From Leptodontidium sp. MPI-SDFR-AT-0119 (Eukaryota > Ascomycota > Leotiomycetes > Helotiales > Leptodontidiaceae), in the NCBI GenBank assembly GCA_020726505.1, contig JAHLEZ010000014.1:2232001-2296000 (forward strand): DNA of 64,000 bases, given 5' to 3'. The position numbers and the translations under genes were made by a program. The notes under the pieces were generated by a model. That model was given only the letters and a program-made list of their open reading frames with translations. It was not told the DNA's origin and did no database searches. Shown here piece after piece: positions 1 to 11,055 of the stretch; position 1 is the first letter of the stretch, and every line of letters starts with the position of its first letter.

Positions 1-1842
1 TTCCTCAACAGCGCGATGCATTTCCTCCTAATAACCGGCTCACGACACCACTTCGCCACCAAGCGCAGTGGATTCACAATCCCAATATCAAACATGTAAA
101 GTTCATCTTGGGCAAATAACGGATCATCTGATATCTTCTCTGCGAGATCGACCACTAAGCGGTATGTTGGGATGAAGGAATCGAACGGGCGTGCAAACGA
201 GGAGAGGAGCATGACCTGGTGGGTCTGGGCTTCGATCTGCAGCACAGCCGCAGCGGCCCAATTCCTTGTGCCTTCTTCTTGGAGGTTATAAAGTGGCGTG
301 AAGGCTTTGAACCACCGTGACATCTCGCCCACGTAGCTGGCGTATTCCATCTGTAGGGCAGGTGGTGTTGAAGAAGGCAATGCGAGTAGGGTTTCCGACT
401 CAGGATGAACATTCACAGTTCCCGTCTCAGTGCCAGTCTCGATGCGTGTCATGAGTCTCCGCGACACAGTCTCATTCTCTGGTACGGGCCGTGTGCTCGC
501 TGTTGAAGCCATGAAATGCGATGTCCGACGCTGAATGAGCTCAAGGTACATCCTCGCCTCTTGCAGGCTTGCGAACAAGTCCGGCATGCCCCGAACTATT
601 TGCTCGCCTTCATTTTTCATCCCGGTATGGATTGATGCAGGCCGAGGGTCGATGTAATTCATGATTTGCAAGTCCATACGGTTGAAAATATCGACCAACT
701 CGTACATAACTGCATCTTTGGGAGAACCGCCAGACTCGGAGATCAAGCGTGGTTTCCTCGAATCGAGCCAGTCCTTGAAGATCTTGTGACCGCTCACACA
801 GTGTGTGAGTGCTTGGAAGTAGTTCCCTTGCAAAGCCTCGAAACACACAACGAGTAAGCAAGCTATTAGTGCGTCGTTAAGCCCTTTGTTGCCAGCTACG
901 AGGTTCTCTCGCATTTGCGCAACGGCGATACCGTACTGTTTGAATATCAGCAGTGCTCTAATTCAAAATCTCTGAATCCGGTAGAGATCGGATTTAGATC
1001 TCCGACACAGATCCTAGATCTTGAAGAGGTCTAATTCTGAAGTCAAATGAGAGAATTGAGGGGAACATGCTGACCTGGGTGAGAGCGAATCTATAACGAG
1101 GCGTTATGACAATGCCACTGGTGGCGAACTTATCTTCCTGAAATCTCCTCCCACACCCTGAAAGAGCGCCAATCGCTGTCAGGGCACTCCGGATGAAAGG
1201 GGTGTTCTGGGATGCTTGAGGAAGTACAGTCGTCCAGAGGCTTGTTGGGAAAAGACCAGGTAGGGAATTGCTTGTGTTCTGGAGGAAGTGAACAAAAGAT
1301 TGATAATGATTCTCAGACATGAAAGGCTCGGTTACAATGGATCTAGGGAGAAGTTGTAGACGTCTAGTATCTTGGCCGTATTCAGTGGCTGGAAGGGGAA
1401 GTAGTGGTCGAGAAGCAGGATCCCGTGTGGTCAGTGGAGCGTCTTTAGATCTCCGAGAACGATAGCGTGGAGGGGCGTATCTGAACCTCTTAGCAAACAG
1501 ATCTTTGTTCGTTCGTTCGTGAGTGGCTGAAGAGGTAAAGTCACAAAATGGACTTTGAAAAAGGCAAAATAATAGACAGCTGCTTACCCATCACATCGCC
1601 CCCAGAACTTGAGGCACCTCAAGCAAGCCGGCTTAGTCTCATCGCACTTGACTCTTCGTTCTCTGCTCAGACATAACAGTTAGCAGATTTCTGTTGTAGT
1701 TTTCATCATCTGATGCAAATCATAGTGGAACACACTTGCATGTTATGCACCCAGTTCTTGCCTTCGGTTTCCCAGCACGACTCCTACGCTGGGGTTTCGC
1801 ATCACCGCTATGGGATTCCTGGGATTCGTGGGGTGCTATCAT
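1..1842 (-). CDS. Zn2Cys6 fungal transcription factor, C-terminus beyond the left edge
   Basis: This is a sequence-specific nuclear regulator of the Gal4-type zinc-cluster class; its target genes cannot be told from the sequence. Exons that keep one frame are 1842-1736, 1662-1588, 1480-1075 and 935 to the edge. The first intron cuts the zinc cluster after CITCK. The rebuilt cluster is C-x2-C-x6-C-x6-C-x2-C-x6-C, with the pieces RTGCITCK, RRVKCDE, ACLRCLKF and GRCDGY, preceded by a basic stretch (RRSRAGKPKA). The last exon is open to the first base and reads like the helical middle region of fungal-specific activators (for example ALIACLLVVCFEALQGN). I chose the Met at 1842 because the zinc cluster usually lies near the N-terminus; an in-frame Met at 1926 would add 28 residues. 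About 507 residues are visible, so little is missing. The acceptors at 1480 and 935 were chosen for frame and family fit. Confidence 0.85.
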
Positions 1843-1926
1843 CGTGACATCCCCACATAGACTCGCTTTCGTCAGCCCAGACCAGGCTGAGCTCAAGTCA
1901 ACACGTGTAGGGAAAATTGATAGCAA

Positions 1927-3863
1927 GACAGGGAATTCGTTATGCCATCACTCAGAGAAGATAAGCTTTCTGAGCTAGGAGAAGCACATCCGTCAGATTT
2001 TGGTCATAGTTTTCGCTAGTGACGTGAGATACTGTCTGCAGATGTCCCTCCCTGTTGCGGCACAGCTTAGTCGGGCTCGGGCCTCGTTAAAGTGCGCCAA
2101 TCAGAAACCGTTTTGGAACCTCACCGCCAAGCCCCATCTTCCCCCACCTCAGTTTCCAGGTATTCCTGGCGATTGCATGAATTTCTTCTTTTTGAGTTTG
2201 GCCATTACCTTCAATGGTGGCATTTTAACCTCCGGGAGGAACACTGGACAGCCCGCAAGCGAGGAATTTGTTTTCTTCAACCAACGACGACAAACTTTGA
2301 AGTCTTGCCTCAGAACCGGAGGACAGCACTCCACGATACTACAAGAATCTAATTCTTGGGTGGTAAATCCAACAAAGAGTCTACCACGTTATCTTAGTGA
2401 TTGTTCCAAGTTCAAACAAATCATCAAACCGGTATCAAAACAAGAGTTCGCACTGTCTCTGGCACGGCTCGCATCGCTAACCGCCTCAGACGAACGCCTC
2501 ATCCGAACATCAACAGATACCCGATACCCCGCCCATTCCCCTCTCACTTCTGCATCCCAGCCTGCTACCCAAGTCCATGAAAAGTATAAATGAGGTCACT
2601 TTACAGACGATAATGCGCCGATTGAAAATTGCGATATGCAACAAAAGCTACTATCGATCCCAAGATTCCAGGCTGGTCAGTGGCTGGGCGGCTAGTTAGA
2701 CACTCTCGCTAAAGGACAACAAACTGCTGCACTCGACAAGACGAAGATATCGTATTGATCTCAACACTGTTAAAAGAACTTTCGCGAATGGAAGTTCCGA
2801 ACTACAGTACCAATATCTTGTATCTAAGATCCAGTTGGCTTCTCTGCAACATTCCCAACTCCTGGCCAACAATCTCTAACGCTGAATCATGCAGTTCCGC
2901 TTCCGACGCCAAACTGCTTAACAGCCATTTCGTTTTGACGTGCGCCAGTAACTCTCCTAAAAAAAAAACCATAAAAAAAAAGTGCGCGTGGCGCTGGAAT
3001 GTTTGTACAGATAGCTCCAGCGGAGGAGTAATAACAAGATCTCACACGACAGCAGTCAAGGATACAAGCCCCACCAAGACAGTTTGTGTTCACGCTGCAC
3101 TGAACTAAACTTGAATCATTACATGATAGATTGAAATCGTTGGGACTGCAGCGACCTACGCCGTCAGAATCAGGCACGCAGACGCCGTTGCAGCCCCCCT
3201 GGCCACACGCTGAGGATCGGATCCATCTCGCTTAGGTTCGCGCCTCCCGTAAACAAAACCCGTTCTTGGCCGCTACAAGCTACCGATATATTTCCAATTA
3301 ACTTCCAAAGGCGCCAATTTTTTTTTTTTTTTTTTTTTTTTGGCGATATTCTCGGGTGGAATAGGCCTAATAATAAGAGAGAAAGCGCAGTTTTTTCTTT
3401 GGGGCTGTAGTATATAACCTGGGTGCTTTCCCTGTTGAGCATACATGCCTTTTCCACAAGGTTATATCATACCCTTAAAAACTTTGAGCCAGTGAGGAGT
3501 ATCTTACTTGTAATGCCGAAACAAACAGATATTGCGACTGGTCTAATTACCACAGAGAATGAGAGGCGACATTATCTCAAATTGACGAGAGAAGCGTTCG
3601 AACGAATCTTTTGACAAGAGATAGCTGCACTTTCACGGTAATAGGAAGAGATCTGTCAGCTTTCTAAGTGATATGAAGGCATGGAATTATAATCCCAGGA
3701 AGATCTATTTGTTGATTGTGGTCAAAAATACTGGTCTGAGTGCCGAGAACCTTTCGGAATAGAGAATGAGGCTAGCGCCTGAGAATGCCTTGGCAGTCCA
3801 AGCTGCCGCTTAGCCTTATCACAGACAAACACCTTCTCATTGCTCATTAACAGACGGCAAATC
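1927..3863. other. Spacer of about 1.9 kb without a supported gene
   Basis: This lies between the divergent zinc-cluster gene and the kinase, so it should hold both promoters. Open frames of up to 197 codons (2000-2593, +) have no recognisable motif and no good splice context, and I do not call them. A run of 24 T residues sits at 3318-3341, and A-rich patches at 2959-2982. Confidence 0.5.
3318..3341. repeat. Homopolymer T run (24 bases)
   Basis: There is an uninterrupted T run on the plus strand. Such tracts are common in fungal promoters and could also be the remnant of a retroposed poly-A tail, but no target-site duplication or coding remnant was seen next to it. Confidence 0.9.
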
Positions 3864-5040
3864 ATGGTCCCATTCCAGATTGCACAAACGCTTACCGGAG
3901 TCAAAGTATCCTACAAGCTCACCCAAACTATTGTGGGTGGTGTGCACAGATCTACCGTTTTCAAAGCGAAGGTGGTATCCGGAAGTGGAAGTCTCGTGCC
4001 TGGATCATGGTGTGTCGTGTCCGTGCCAACTGAAGGGCATCGTCCAGACTGACCGTGCTAGTGTTCTTATCAAGACAGCGACCAAAGAGAGAAAGAAATT
4101 CCTTAAGCAGGAGTATGATAGCCACTGCAGGCTCGCCATATCATCGTCGCCATTCATCCGGAAGATTTACGACATCGTTGGCGATGTTGAAGATTTTGAC
4201 GATCGCTCACAGAATCACACCCCGTGTTTGGTATTTGAGTGGATGGATCAAACTCTCGCAGACATACCCGTTAAAGACCATCTTCGAAACGATGCACTAC
4301 AAAGGGCTATTTTCGAGGCTGGGTTAGCTGGTCTTGCCGCCTTGCACGAGGAGAATCTTGTCCATACAGGTATGGTCCATTAACTCCTATTTCCCTTTTC
4401 TATTTTTTAATTGGACACAGACATCAAGCCTGAGAATATCCTCGTTTCCGGTCTGGAGAACTTGCGTCCAACAGCCAAGATAGGTGATCTAGGTTTAAGT
4501 ATGGTGCGTCAAGCCGTCTCCCCAGACGTACGGCTAACTAGTCTGTCTAGCCGCTACCGATGGGTTCAACAAATATCAGGTTCAGCCATTTGCGATGCGC
4601 GCGCCAGAGGTATGGCGAGGATACGGCTGCTCGCACCGCTCTGATGTCTGGTCGCTCGCCGCCGCGGTGCTCGCGTGGGCAAAGCCAGGCACATTAGGTG
4701 TTGCACGTATGAAGGATGGCTTATGGGAGTTTTCCCTGGATGGACAGCCTTACCAGCCACTTCGCGTATGAACGAAACAGCTGCAATTGCTGCAAAGGAT
4801 CTTTTGGAGGCGAAAGTCCCTGATCGACCAGATGAGCAATATATCAAAGTTCGTTCGTTGGATGAAGAGCTCCAATCTGTGAATATCTCGGCAGAGACGG
4901 CAAACTTGCTTCGCTGTCTCCTCACCACAGATCCCGAGAACAGACCAGAGGCAGCCGATGCGTTGGCATCACCCGAGTTTCAAGCTTTGGTTCTCAAAGC
5001 AACAGGTCATGTACGAAACTCTCCTCGTGCAACTACGTAA
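3864..5040 (+). CDS. Divergent serine/threonine protein kinase, C-lobe reading frame uncertain
   Basis: This is a protein-kinase-fold gene. Exons that join in frame are 3864-3971, 4036-4369, 4421-4498 and 4551 onward. The intron at 4499-4550 has a perfect CTAAC branch site. In order one sees a modified glycine loop (TIVGGVHRSTVFKAK), the beta-3 lysine (SVLIKTA), a catalytic loop with HTD instead of HRD (VHTDIKPENIL), DLG instead of DFG (GDLGL), a clear APE segment (MRAPEVWRGYG) and DVWSLAAA of helix F. The end of the C-lobe (LLTTDPENRP) is in another frame, and the switch falls near 4725. Either a short intron (about 4698-4747 or 4698-4756) removes MKDGLW, or a small frameshifting deletion removed part of the C-lobe. 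The substrate is unknown. It resembles small fungal-lineage kinases rather than a conserved cell-cycle or MAP kinase. The start may also be Met 3840. Confidence 0.6.
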
Positions 5041-5997
5041 TGCATCTGGAGACAGGTTTCTTAGCAGCTGAAATTTCTTTTCTTATTGAATTCGCGGATA
5101 TGAGTTCGGGAAAAGCTCTTATGTGTATGAGATACCCAGATTGCGCTGCTTTTTTCTAACGTTCTTCATACTCTAGGCAAGAATATCTGAATACTCCATA
5201 GCTTCTCCTCAGCTGTATGAAATGAGACATTGAAATGAAACAAATTTGATTCAAGGATCTGAAGAGAAGAGTATCGATGTGGGGTAAGATATCTGGAGAT
5301 CAGAGAAACTACAGTAAACTTGCTCAAAAATAATCCGAGGCAGCTAAAAAGGCTCGTTGTATGACGGCCGGTTTTCAGACTGAACTTTGATCGGAGAATA
5401 GTGATTAATGAAAGTGAGATTTTCAACTCAAGATCATGTTTGCTAAGTCGTGCCATCCATATCTAGCACTGGGATTTCGGGCATGTTTCCAAGAGGGGAA
5501 TAGTAGACTATCGCATGGCAAGGAGCCAACTTACCATGCTAGAATATCAGGCTATTCTATTAGCAGGGTTCTAACCCGGGGCTGGCGGGGAACGCGGAAA
5601 CATACCTTTGGAATTGTCCAATTGGAGCGGTTGTCAAAGAGAGGCATAGGTGGGGGAGAATGGGGTAAACACTTTGGCTGCATATTGGTAGACGGCACAT
5701 CATCGGCTTTTCACTTGTACAATAAGTCATGAGCATCACCGGCCAATCTTGGAAACTTGGAATGGGCGCTATTTACTCTTTTTCCACTAATCGGGGAAGT
5801 TGTAGGAGAAGCAATTCGGGGAGTGTGGATTCCCGATCTTCGATCACAAGATGGGGCGAATCGAACTCTAGGTCAACTTAGCTGCTGCATGAGTTTGCTG
5901 CCCTATATATAATGTAGCATTTAAATGAGCCGAATTATCGAATCTCGAGACCTGCAGTTTTTTCAACAGAGTTTGAAATCCACGGTCAATTGCAAGC
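5041..5997. other. Spacer of about 1 kb, no supported gene
   Basis: This lies between the kinase (3' side) and the secreted-protein gene (5' side). Only short motif-free open frames are present on either strand. The last few hundred bases should contain the promoter of the downstream gene. Confidence 0.5.
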
Positions 5998-7846
5998 ATG
6001 CTTTTCCGATCCTTTTCCACTGCGGTCATTGGCCTCTCCGCCATAGCCACAGCTTCAAGGCACAAAACAGCAAAACTGTCTACAGGTAGATTCCATCACC
6101 AATAGTGCAACCAGAGAATTTACCGTAGCTAACGACAAAGCAGAGGCCCAAAACTTATTTGATTTTTCTATGTCCATTAACGACGGAAGATGGGACAACT
6201 CGTACAAAATGCTATGGTCAGAGAACAACGGACCGTGGTCAGTTCGGTTCACGGCATGGTATACGCCAGGATTGCTGCTCCGGAACCAGGGTGATGATGT
6301 GGAAAATGCGAAGGGCGCGTTGCGATCTATGTAAGTTCGAAGAATTCATCATCGAGGAAAGAATGCACACTGATATCTTTAGTTTGGCAACACAAATGGT
6401 TGAGAATTTTACTTCGCCATGGTATGGTGACTTTAAGCTCTCTCCTGATGGCAAGTTTAACCTATCATCCCGTATTGAGATATCTTTTAACATGACCCAG
6501 AGCCTATTCCCCAATCTCCACTTTACCCTCCACAAATCTACGTATGGACTTCCATTTTCAGGTTCCAGCAATGACATGAAAAGCTAACCCAATCCAAGGG
6601 CTCCTACGATCCGAACTGGCGCGAATTCATCGGTTCTCAACTAGTCCAGGTCGTCGAAGAATTTGAGGATCTCCTTGGTCCTGACCTCGTGAGCGACATC
6701 GAAAAAGCCATGGTTTACGCTGCTGTGGGAGCCATGAGAAGAAACGGTACCGCCCCCGACAATCTCGTCCTGGCCTACTCCAACCCCGGATACATGCGAG
6801 CTCTGAACGTAGGATGGATCGGGTCTCGAATCAAGAACCAGACTTTCATCGACTACGGCAATTCTCAAGGAACTGCACTCTTTGAACTATTCACCAAGAA
6901 GGGAGCAAATACTATGGGTGAATACAACGCCCCAAACTACTACGGCATGGATTTCTGGGCCTTGGGAGCAATGGCAAAGTACGGGCCTAAAAACTCCACA
7001 TTCAAGGCACATGCACCTATCATCATGGCCAAGCTTTGGGACGATATCGCAGATCATTACAACCCGTATCTTGGTAACATGGTTGGTCCCTATGATCGGG
7101 CTTACACCCGCGACATGACAGTCCACGATGCTATTCTCTCGCTGTACTTTTGGGGCATTTTCGGGTACAGAAAAGCTGCCGTGCCTCCCAAAGGAGACCT
7201 AGACCTTCAATATGACGCTACTCAGGGTGCGGCGATAGCTCTAATCATGGAATATGTCGCCGGCGCCATGTCGTCCGAAGTCAAGGAGAAGCTGCTGGGC
7301 CCTTTCGAGTCCGAGCGCACTCTAAGCAGAACGATTTACTACGATCTCGAGACTGACGATAACAGAACGACAACCGCCTGGCTCAGCAAGGAGTTGATGA
7401 TAGGTGGTCAGCAACTCGCTGAAACCGTTGCTCGTGGCAAACAGTTCGTACCGGCCATTGTCCACTGGGCTTCCGATCCCTCCCACAAGCCGTTCCCCCT
7501 CAACGGTCTCTTCAGCTTATATCCAACAGCCACGACGATCACTGCCATTGCTGAAAGTCACAAGCTGACGATCAGCTACCCAAATACCACTCAAGAAGGA
7601 ACGGATTCATTCCAATTCATGCTCTCCGGCATTCCACCACCATGGAGTCTGGCTGGGAACGTCATCGATGGATTCACCAATGTCCCGTGCTTGGATGTCA
7701 ATGTCACCGCTCCAGGACTCCAGCGGCTCCCAACCGTGTACGGTTCCTCTATTTATGGCTCGTACTACTACAACATTACTTATGTAGTTCCATCGAACTT
7801 TACGGGGACGCCTGCGGTTTCCTTCGATTTGGCGTACACTTGCTGA
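5998..7846 (+). CDS. Secreted protein of a conserved but unnamed fungal family (544 residues)
   Basis: Five exons join perfectly in frame: 5998-6085, 6141-6330, 6383-6450, 6501-6541 and 6599-7846. The product starts with a signal peptide (MLFRSFSTAVIGLSAIATAS) and carries many NxS/T glycosylation sites. Recognisable conserved blocks are WSVRFTAWYTPGLLLRNQGD, FTSPWYGDFKLSPDEP, YNAPNYYGMDFWALG, LGNMVGPYDRAYTRDMT and FSLYPTATTITA. From memory I believe similar proteins are widespread in ascomycetes without an assigned activity. The many aromatic and YxGxD-like blocks suggest an alpha/alpha-toroid carbohydrate-active fold, but that is inference. The third intron (6451-6500) begins GCAAGT, a GC-AG intron with a TTAAC branch site. 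The first intron has a perfect GCTAAC branch site. The length is consistent with a full-length gene, and I see no lesion. Confidence 0.85.
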
Positions 7847-7996
7847 GAGAAATGACGAGAACTGGGGGGAAACAGAAGGAATGTAAATAAGATAATCTCA
7901 AATATATCTTAACACACAAATCCACTGTTGATTTTACTTGGCATGTGCAAAGACAATAATATGCATCTGCAAAATTTTCTTGTTTTTTTTTTTCGC

Positions 7997-8342
7997 CTAA
8001 AGCCATAACCGAGCCCCTGAAATGACGACTCTCCTTTTTGGCTGGAATGAAAAATTAGGACATCGGGAATCCATGTACATACACACCATGTGTGGGCATG
8101 TCTTCGCGTTGCTGGGCGGTGAATTTACTCACCTCATATCTGTGTTCAAGTTCCATAATCTCCCCAAAGAAGCGGTGGAGTTCTTGTTTATTGGCAGCTA
8201 AAAGTTTCTTGGGGGCAATCATTGCAACTGAAGGGTCCAGAGAGGAGAGTACCGCCAGGTTTCTGACGTACTCTCTGTTCGGCGGTCTTCGATTGAGGGC
8301 TTCGTACTGGGTGGGGACATCCTGTTGTCTTACTTTCGGCAT
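7997..8342 (-). CDS. Possible small two-exon protein (84 residues)
   Basis: Exon 8342-8133 encodes a soluble, charged peptide (NREYVRNLAVLSSLDPSVA, HRFFGEIMELEHRYE). It ends exactly at a strong donor (GAG then GTGAGTAAA). A CTAAT branch site and the acceptor ATTCCAG follow at 8042, and exon 8041-7997 adds PKRRVVISGARLWL and a stop in the same phase. Without splicing, the frame would continue to 8055 instead. I recognise no family. Support is the coherent splice pair and protein-like composition only. The gene is convergent with the secreted-protein gene, whose stop lies 150 bases away. Confidence 0.4.
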
Positions 8343-8979
8343 TTTTAATATTTGTATCGATGTAGTAATGCTGGGCAGTAATGGGAAGAGATGGTGTTTT
8401 TTCTTTGTTGGAGAAGGATGGAAATCATGCTATACCAGCATTGGTGTCCCACAAAAAGGCTTTGCACATTTGAATTATCTGATCACTCGCTCGACAGGTC
8501 CTTATCACTTGCCGATCGGAAAGCGATACCACAAAAGATGATTTCCATACTCTCCAAGGGAGACTGCCAATAACTTGAGAGATGTTCCGTCACCTCAATT
8601 TGTTGTGACACAAATTAGTTCTTCGAACTATTTGAAGTGATGTATGTGCCCCCGCATGTCCGCCTTTCGGTCAGTCCCCGACTAACACTTCTCAATTAAC
8701 ACGGCGCAAAAATTTGAATTGCTCACAACTGCGTAACAAAAAAGTCTAAACATTTTGAATGCTATTACTGTAGTTTACTATTCATTAAATGGGTAGTCGT
8801 CTGGAATTTTCAAGTGATGCTTCCCCCGTTCCAGCACTTTCGCTTGATTAGCCAGCCAGCCGAGTTCCTCCAACCCCAATCAGCAATGACACATTTCACA
8901 GCAGCCATTGATTTGCACCACTCGGGATCGTATGGACAATAAATTGTAGCTGATTGATCTGACATAATAGGCAAGCAAA
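8343..8979. other. AT-rich spacer, no supported gene
   Basis: This lies between the small gene and the 3' end of the 691-codon gene, both on the minus strand. No open frame of note and no RNA gene was recognised. Confidence 0.4.
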
Positions 8980-11055
8980 TCACCTCCGCCTCCTCTCCTC
9001 CTCGCCCGTACTCGGCACCTCTCCAGGCCCTCTTGACGTCCTTGGCGCATGCTCCTTCAGCACCCCATCCCAGAACCTATAGAACTCCGAGTCCCTCCTG
9101 ACACCATCGCAATCCATAGCCCTCACAAGCGGAATGCCATCCTCATCCTCCTCCGTCCCTCTCGTCCCTCTCATCCCCTCCACCGCCCCATCCCCAAAAC
9201 ACTCCGACCACCTATCCAACAACCTCTGCGCCTCTTCATACGTCGGGCTACTCACACTATCATTCTGCCAACCACCGCTGCCTCTATACAGGTCCATCGT
9301 GCTCTGTATCTCGGCCTCAAGCTCCAGCTCGATTTCTCCACGTTGGGAACTCTGGCTTGTGGGGTTGGCGGGTGAGATGGAAGGTTTATATGTTCTGTTC
9401 GGAAGGGAAAGTCCAAGTATTATATCGTCTTTTGGCGGCGGGATGGGCGGTCTGCCATTGTCCGAATCGCTGTCTTGGAATACGAATGGGTTCCCGGGTT
9501 TGAACAAATCGTGCTCGAGACTACCCGGTTCCGGCTTGTTCGTCGCCTGCTTACGTATCTTCAACGGCAAGGTCGGTGGAATATCGTCCTCTTCCACAAC
9601 ATGGTCATCCTCAACTATATCATCCTCGTATTCCGAATCCGAGTACGTAATTTCCATCTCGACAGTCGGTGCTTTTAGTCTCAGAGATTTGAAATCCTCT
9701 TCGCACTCTGCACACAACCCACGTGTGGACGCCACGATACCTAGACCACAGAGCTTACACTTCTTCACAACCTCCTCTCCAGGTGCCTGAACCTCTCTCC
9801 CATGGCCATAAACAGAACTCTTTTCACCACGCTCACTACCCTTCCCCCTCGTCTTCGGCCTCGGCCCCTCCCTCTCATCCCTCTGAACTTTCACCCTCTC
9901 CCTCCTCATCGGAATCCCACTCCCACTCCCAACCCTAAGCCCACCTGTACCCAAAACCCCCAGCTCCACATCCCCCAAACAGAAGAAGCTCTCGTCACTA
10001 TCCCCATCCCCATCATCGCCATCCTCTCTCCTCCCCAACGAGAAGGACGGATAATTCAAATGCTCAAACGGCTCTCTGAACTTCCCTTGGATCCCCCTCC
10101 TCGTCTCATCCATCATATCAGCACTACTCCCAATCAAACTCGCAATCTTACTACTAGCCGACTTGGTCTTCCTCGTCCTCGACGTCTGCCTTACATCCGA
10201 TTGCTGACTCGTCCTCGAAAACGAGACTTGCACTTGCACCGGCGCTGCACATGGCTGACGGGAAGACGCCGGGCCCACTGAAGAGATATTATCCAAAAAG
10301 GGGTTATGCGCAGGCCTAGGAGGCGGTCGTCTATTCTCCCCACCAGCTCCAAGTCCAGCTCCAGAACCATTCATCCCCATCCCCGACGGGGGAGGGACCA
10401 CTCTCTCTAACTTCCCCTCCAACATAGCCTTGCGCAAGTTATAGATTTTGACCATCTTATCGCCCCTCTCCTCCAATTTCTGCGCCGCGCTCGGCTCGGT
10501 TTTCTTATATATCTTCTCTTTAACTAGATCCGAGAAGGATGATATCCCTCTCCCTATCCCCTTCCCTCTGATTTTCGTTTTGGTTTTGGCATTTGTCGAA
10601 GAGCTCTCGATAGGACTTCTCAAGGGCAGATAACTCCCGCTCGAATTCGCACTCGAGAGGATCTTCTCTTGTTTCTTCTCCGCTTTCTCAACGCGGTGTT
10701 TCTGTACTAAGTATCCCGTCATTTCAGACGCACTCTCCTTTCCCTTCTCGCTCTGTTTCTCAGGAAGCGAGTTCTTCGACTCGCTAAATCCAAATCCCAT
10801 TCTCGGGAATATCGTTGTGGGCCTATCTCCTTCCTCTCCTCTTCCTTCTTCATAATGCGAGGAAAGGTATGGTTGTGGAGCGTGATTGTCGAGATTCCGC
10901 GACAGACGGCGAGAGATGAAACTCCGTACTTTCATGGAGGCGGAGAGACGCTTGTTCATGTTCGGGAGGGAGTCGTGTGATTCTTCGTGCGTGAGGTGCT
11001 GGATCTTCATTGTTTCTGGGGTTTGGGTTGGTTGAGTGTTGGTTGTTCGGGACAT
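8980..11055 (-). CDS. Hypothetical low-complexity protein with a CxxC..CxxC cluster (691 residues)
   Basis: This is a single uninterrupted frame of 691 codons, far longer than chance. Most of the product is Ser-, Arg-, Glu- and Pro-rich and probably disordered. Order is suggested in three places. The N-terminal part is basic (MKVRSFISRRLSRNL). Roughly two thirds along, a C-x2-C-x11-C-x2-C cluster (CKLCGLG .. GLCAEC) could bind one zinc. Just after it come acidic runs (EYEDDIVEDDHVVEEDD). The C-terminal segment (EEAQRLLDRWSECFGDG, FYRFWDGVLKEH) looks helical and may be the conserved core. There is no signal peptide and no membrane segment. I do not recognise a named family. A scaffold or regulatory role would be a guess. 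The start is the first Met of the frame, preceded by a TC-rich leader. Confidence 0.75.
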   Translation of the reverse strand: MSRTTNTQPTQTPETMKIQHLTHEESHDSLPNMNKRLSASMKVRSFISRRLSRNLDNHAPQPYLSSHYEEGRGEEGDRPTTIFPRMGFGFSESKNSLPEKQSEKGKESASEMTGYLVQKHRVEKAEKKQEKILSSANSSGSYLPLRSPIESSSTNAKTKTKIRGKGIGRGISSFSDLVKEKIYKKTEPSAAQKLEERGDKMVKIYNLRKAMLEGKLERVVPPPSGMGMNGSGAGLGAGGENRRPPPRPAHNPFLDNISSVGPASSRQPCAAPVQVQVSFSRTSQQSDVRQTSRTRKTKSASSKIASLIGSSADMMDETRRGIQGKFREPFEHLNYPSFSLGRREDGDDGDGDSDESFFCLGDVELGVLGTGGLRVGSGSGIPMRRERVKVQRDEREGPRPKTRGKGSERGEKSSVYGHGREVQAPGEEVVKKCKLCGLGIVASTRGLCAECEEDFKSLRLKAPTVEMEITYSDSEYEDDIVEDDHVVEEDDIPPTLPLKIRKQATNKPEPGSLEHDLFKPGNPFVFQDSDSDNGRPPIPPPKDDIILGLSLPNRTYKPSISPANPTSQSSQRGEIELELEAEIQSTMDLYRGSGGWQNDSVSSPTYEEAQRLLDRWSECFGDGAVEGMRGTRGTEEDEDGIPLVRAMDCDGVRRDSEFYRFWDGVLKEHAPRTSRGPGEVPSTGEEERRRR

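Noticed and set aside
2000..2593. 197-codon plus-strand open frame
   Set aside because: It has no domain, no splice logic and mixed composition. The length is possible by chance.
3972..4035. Apparent frameshift in the kinase N-lobe
   Set aside because: A 64-base GT-AG intron joins VFKAK to GIVQTD in phase 0, so no lesion is needed.
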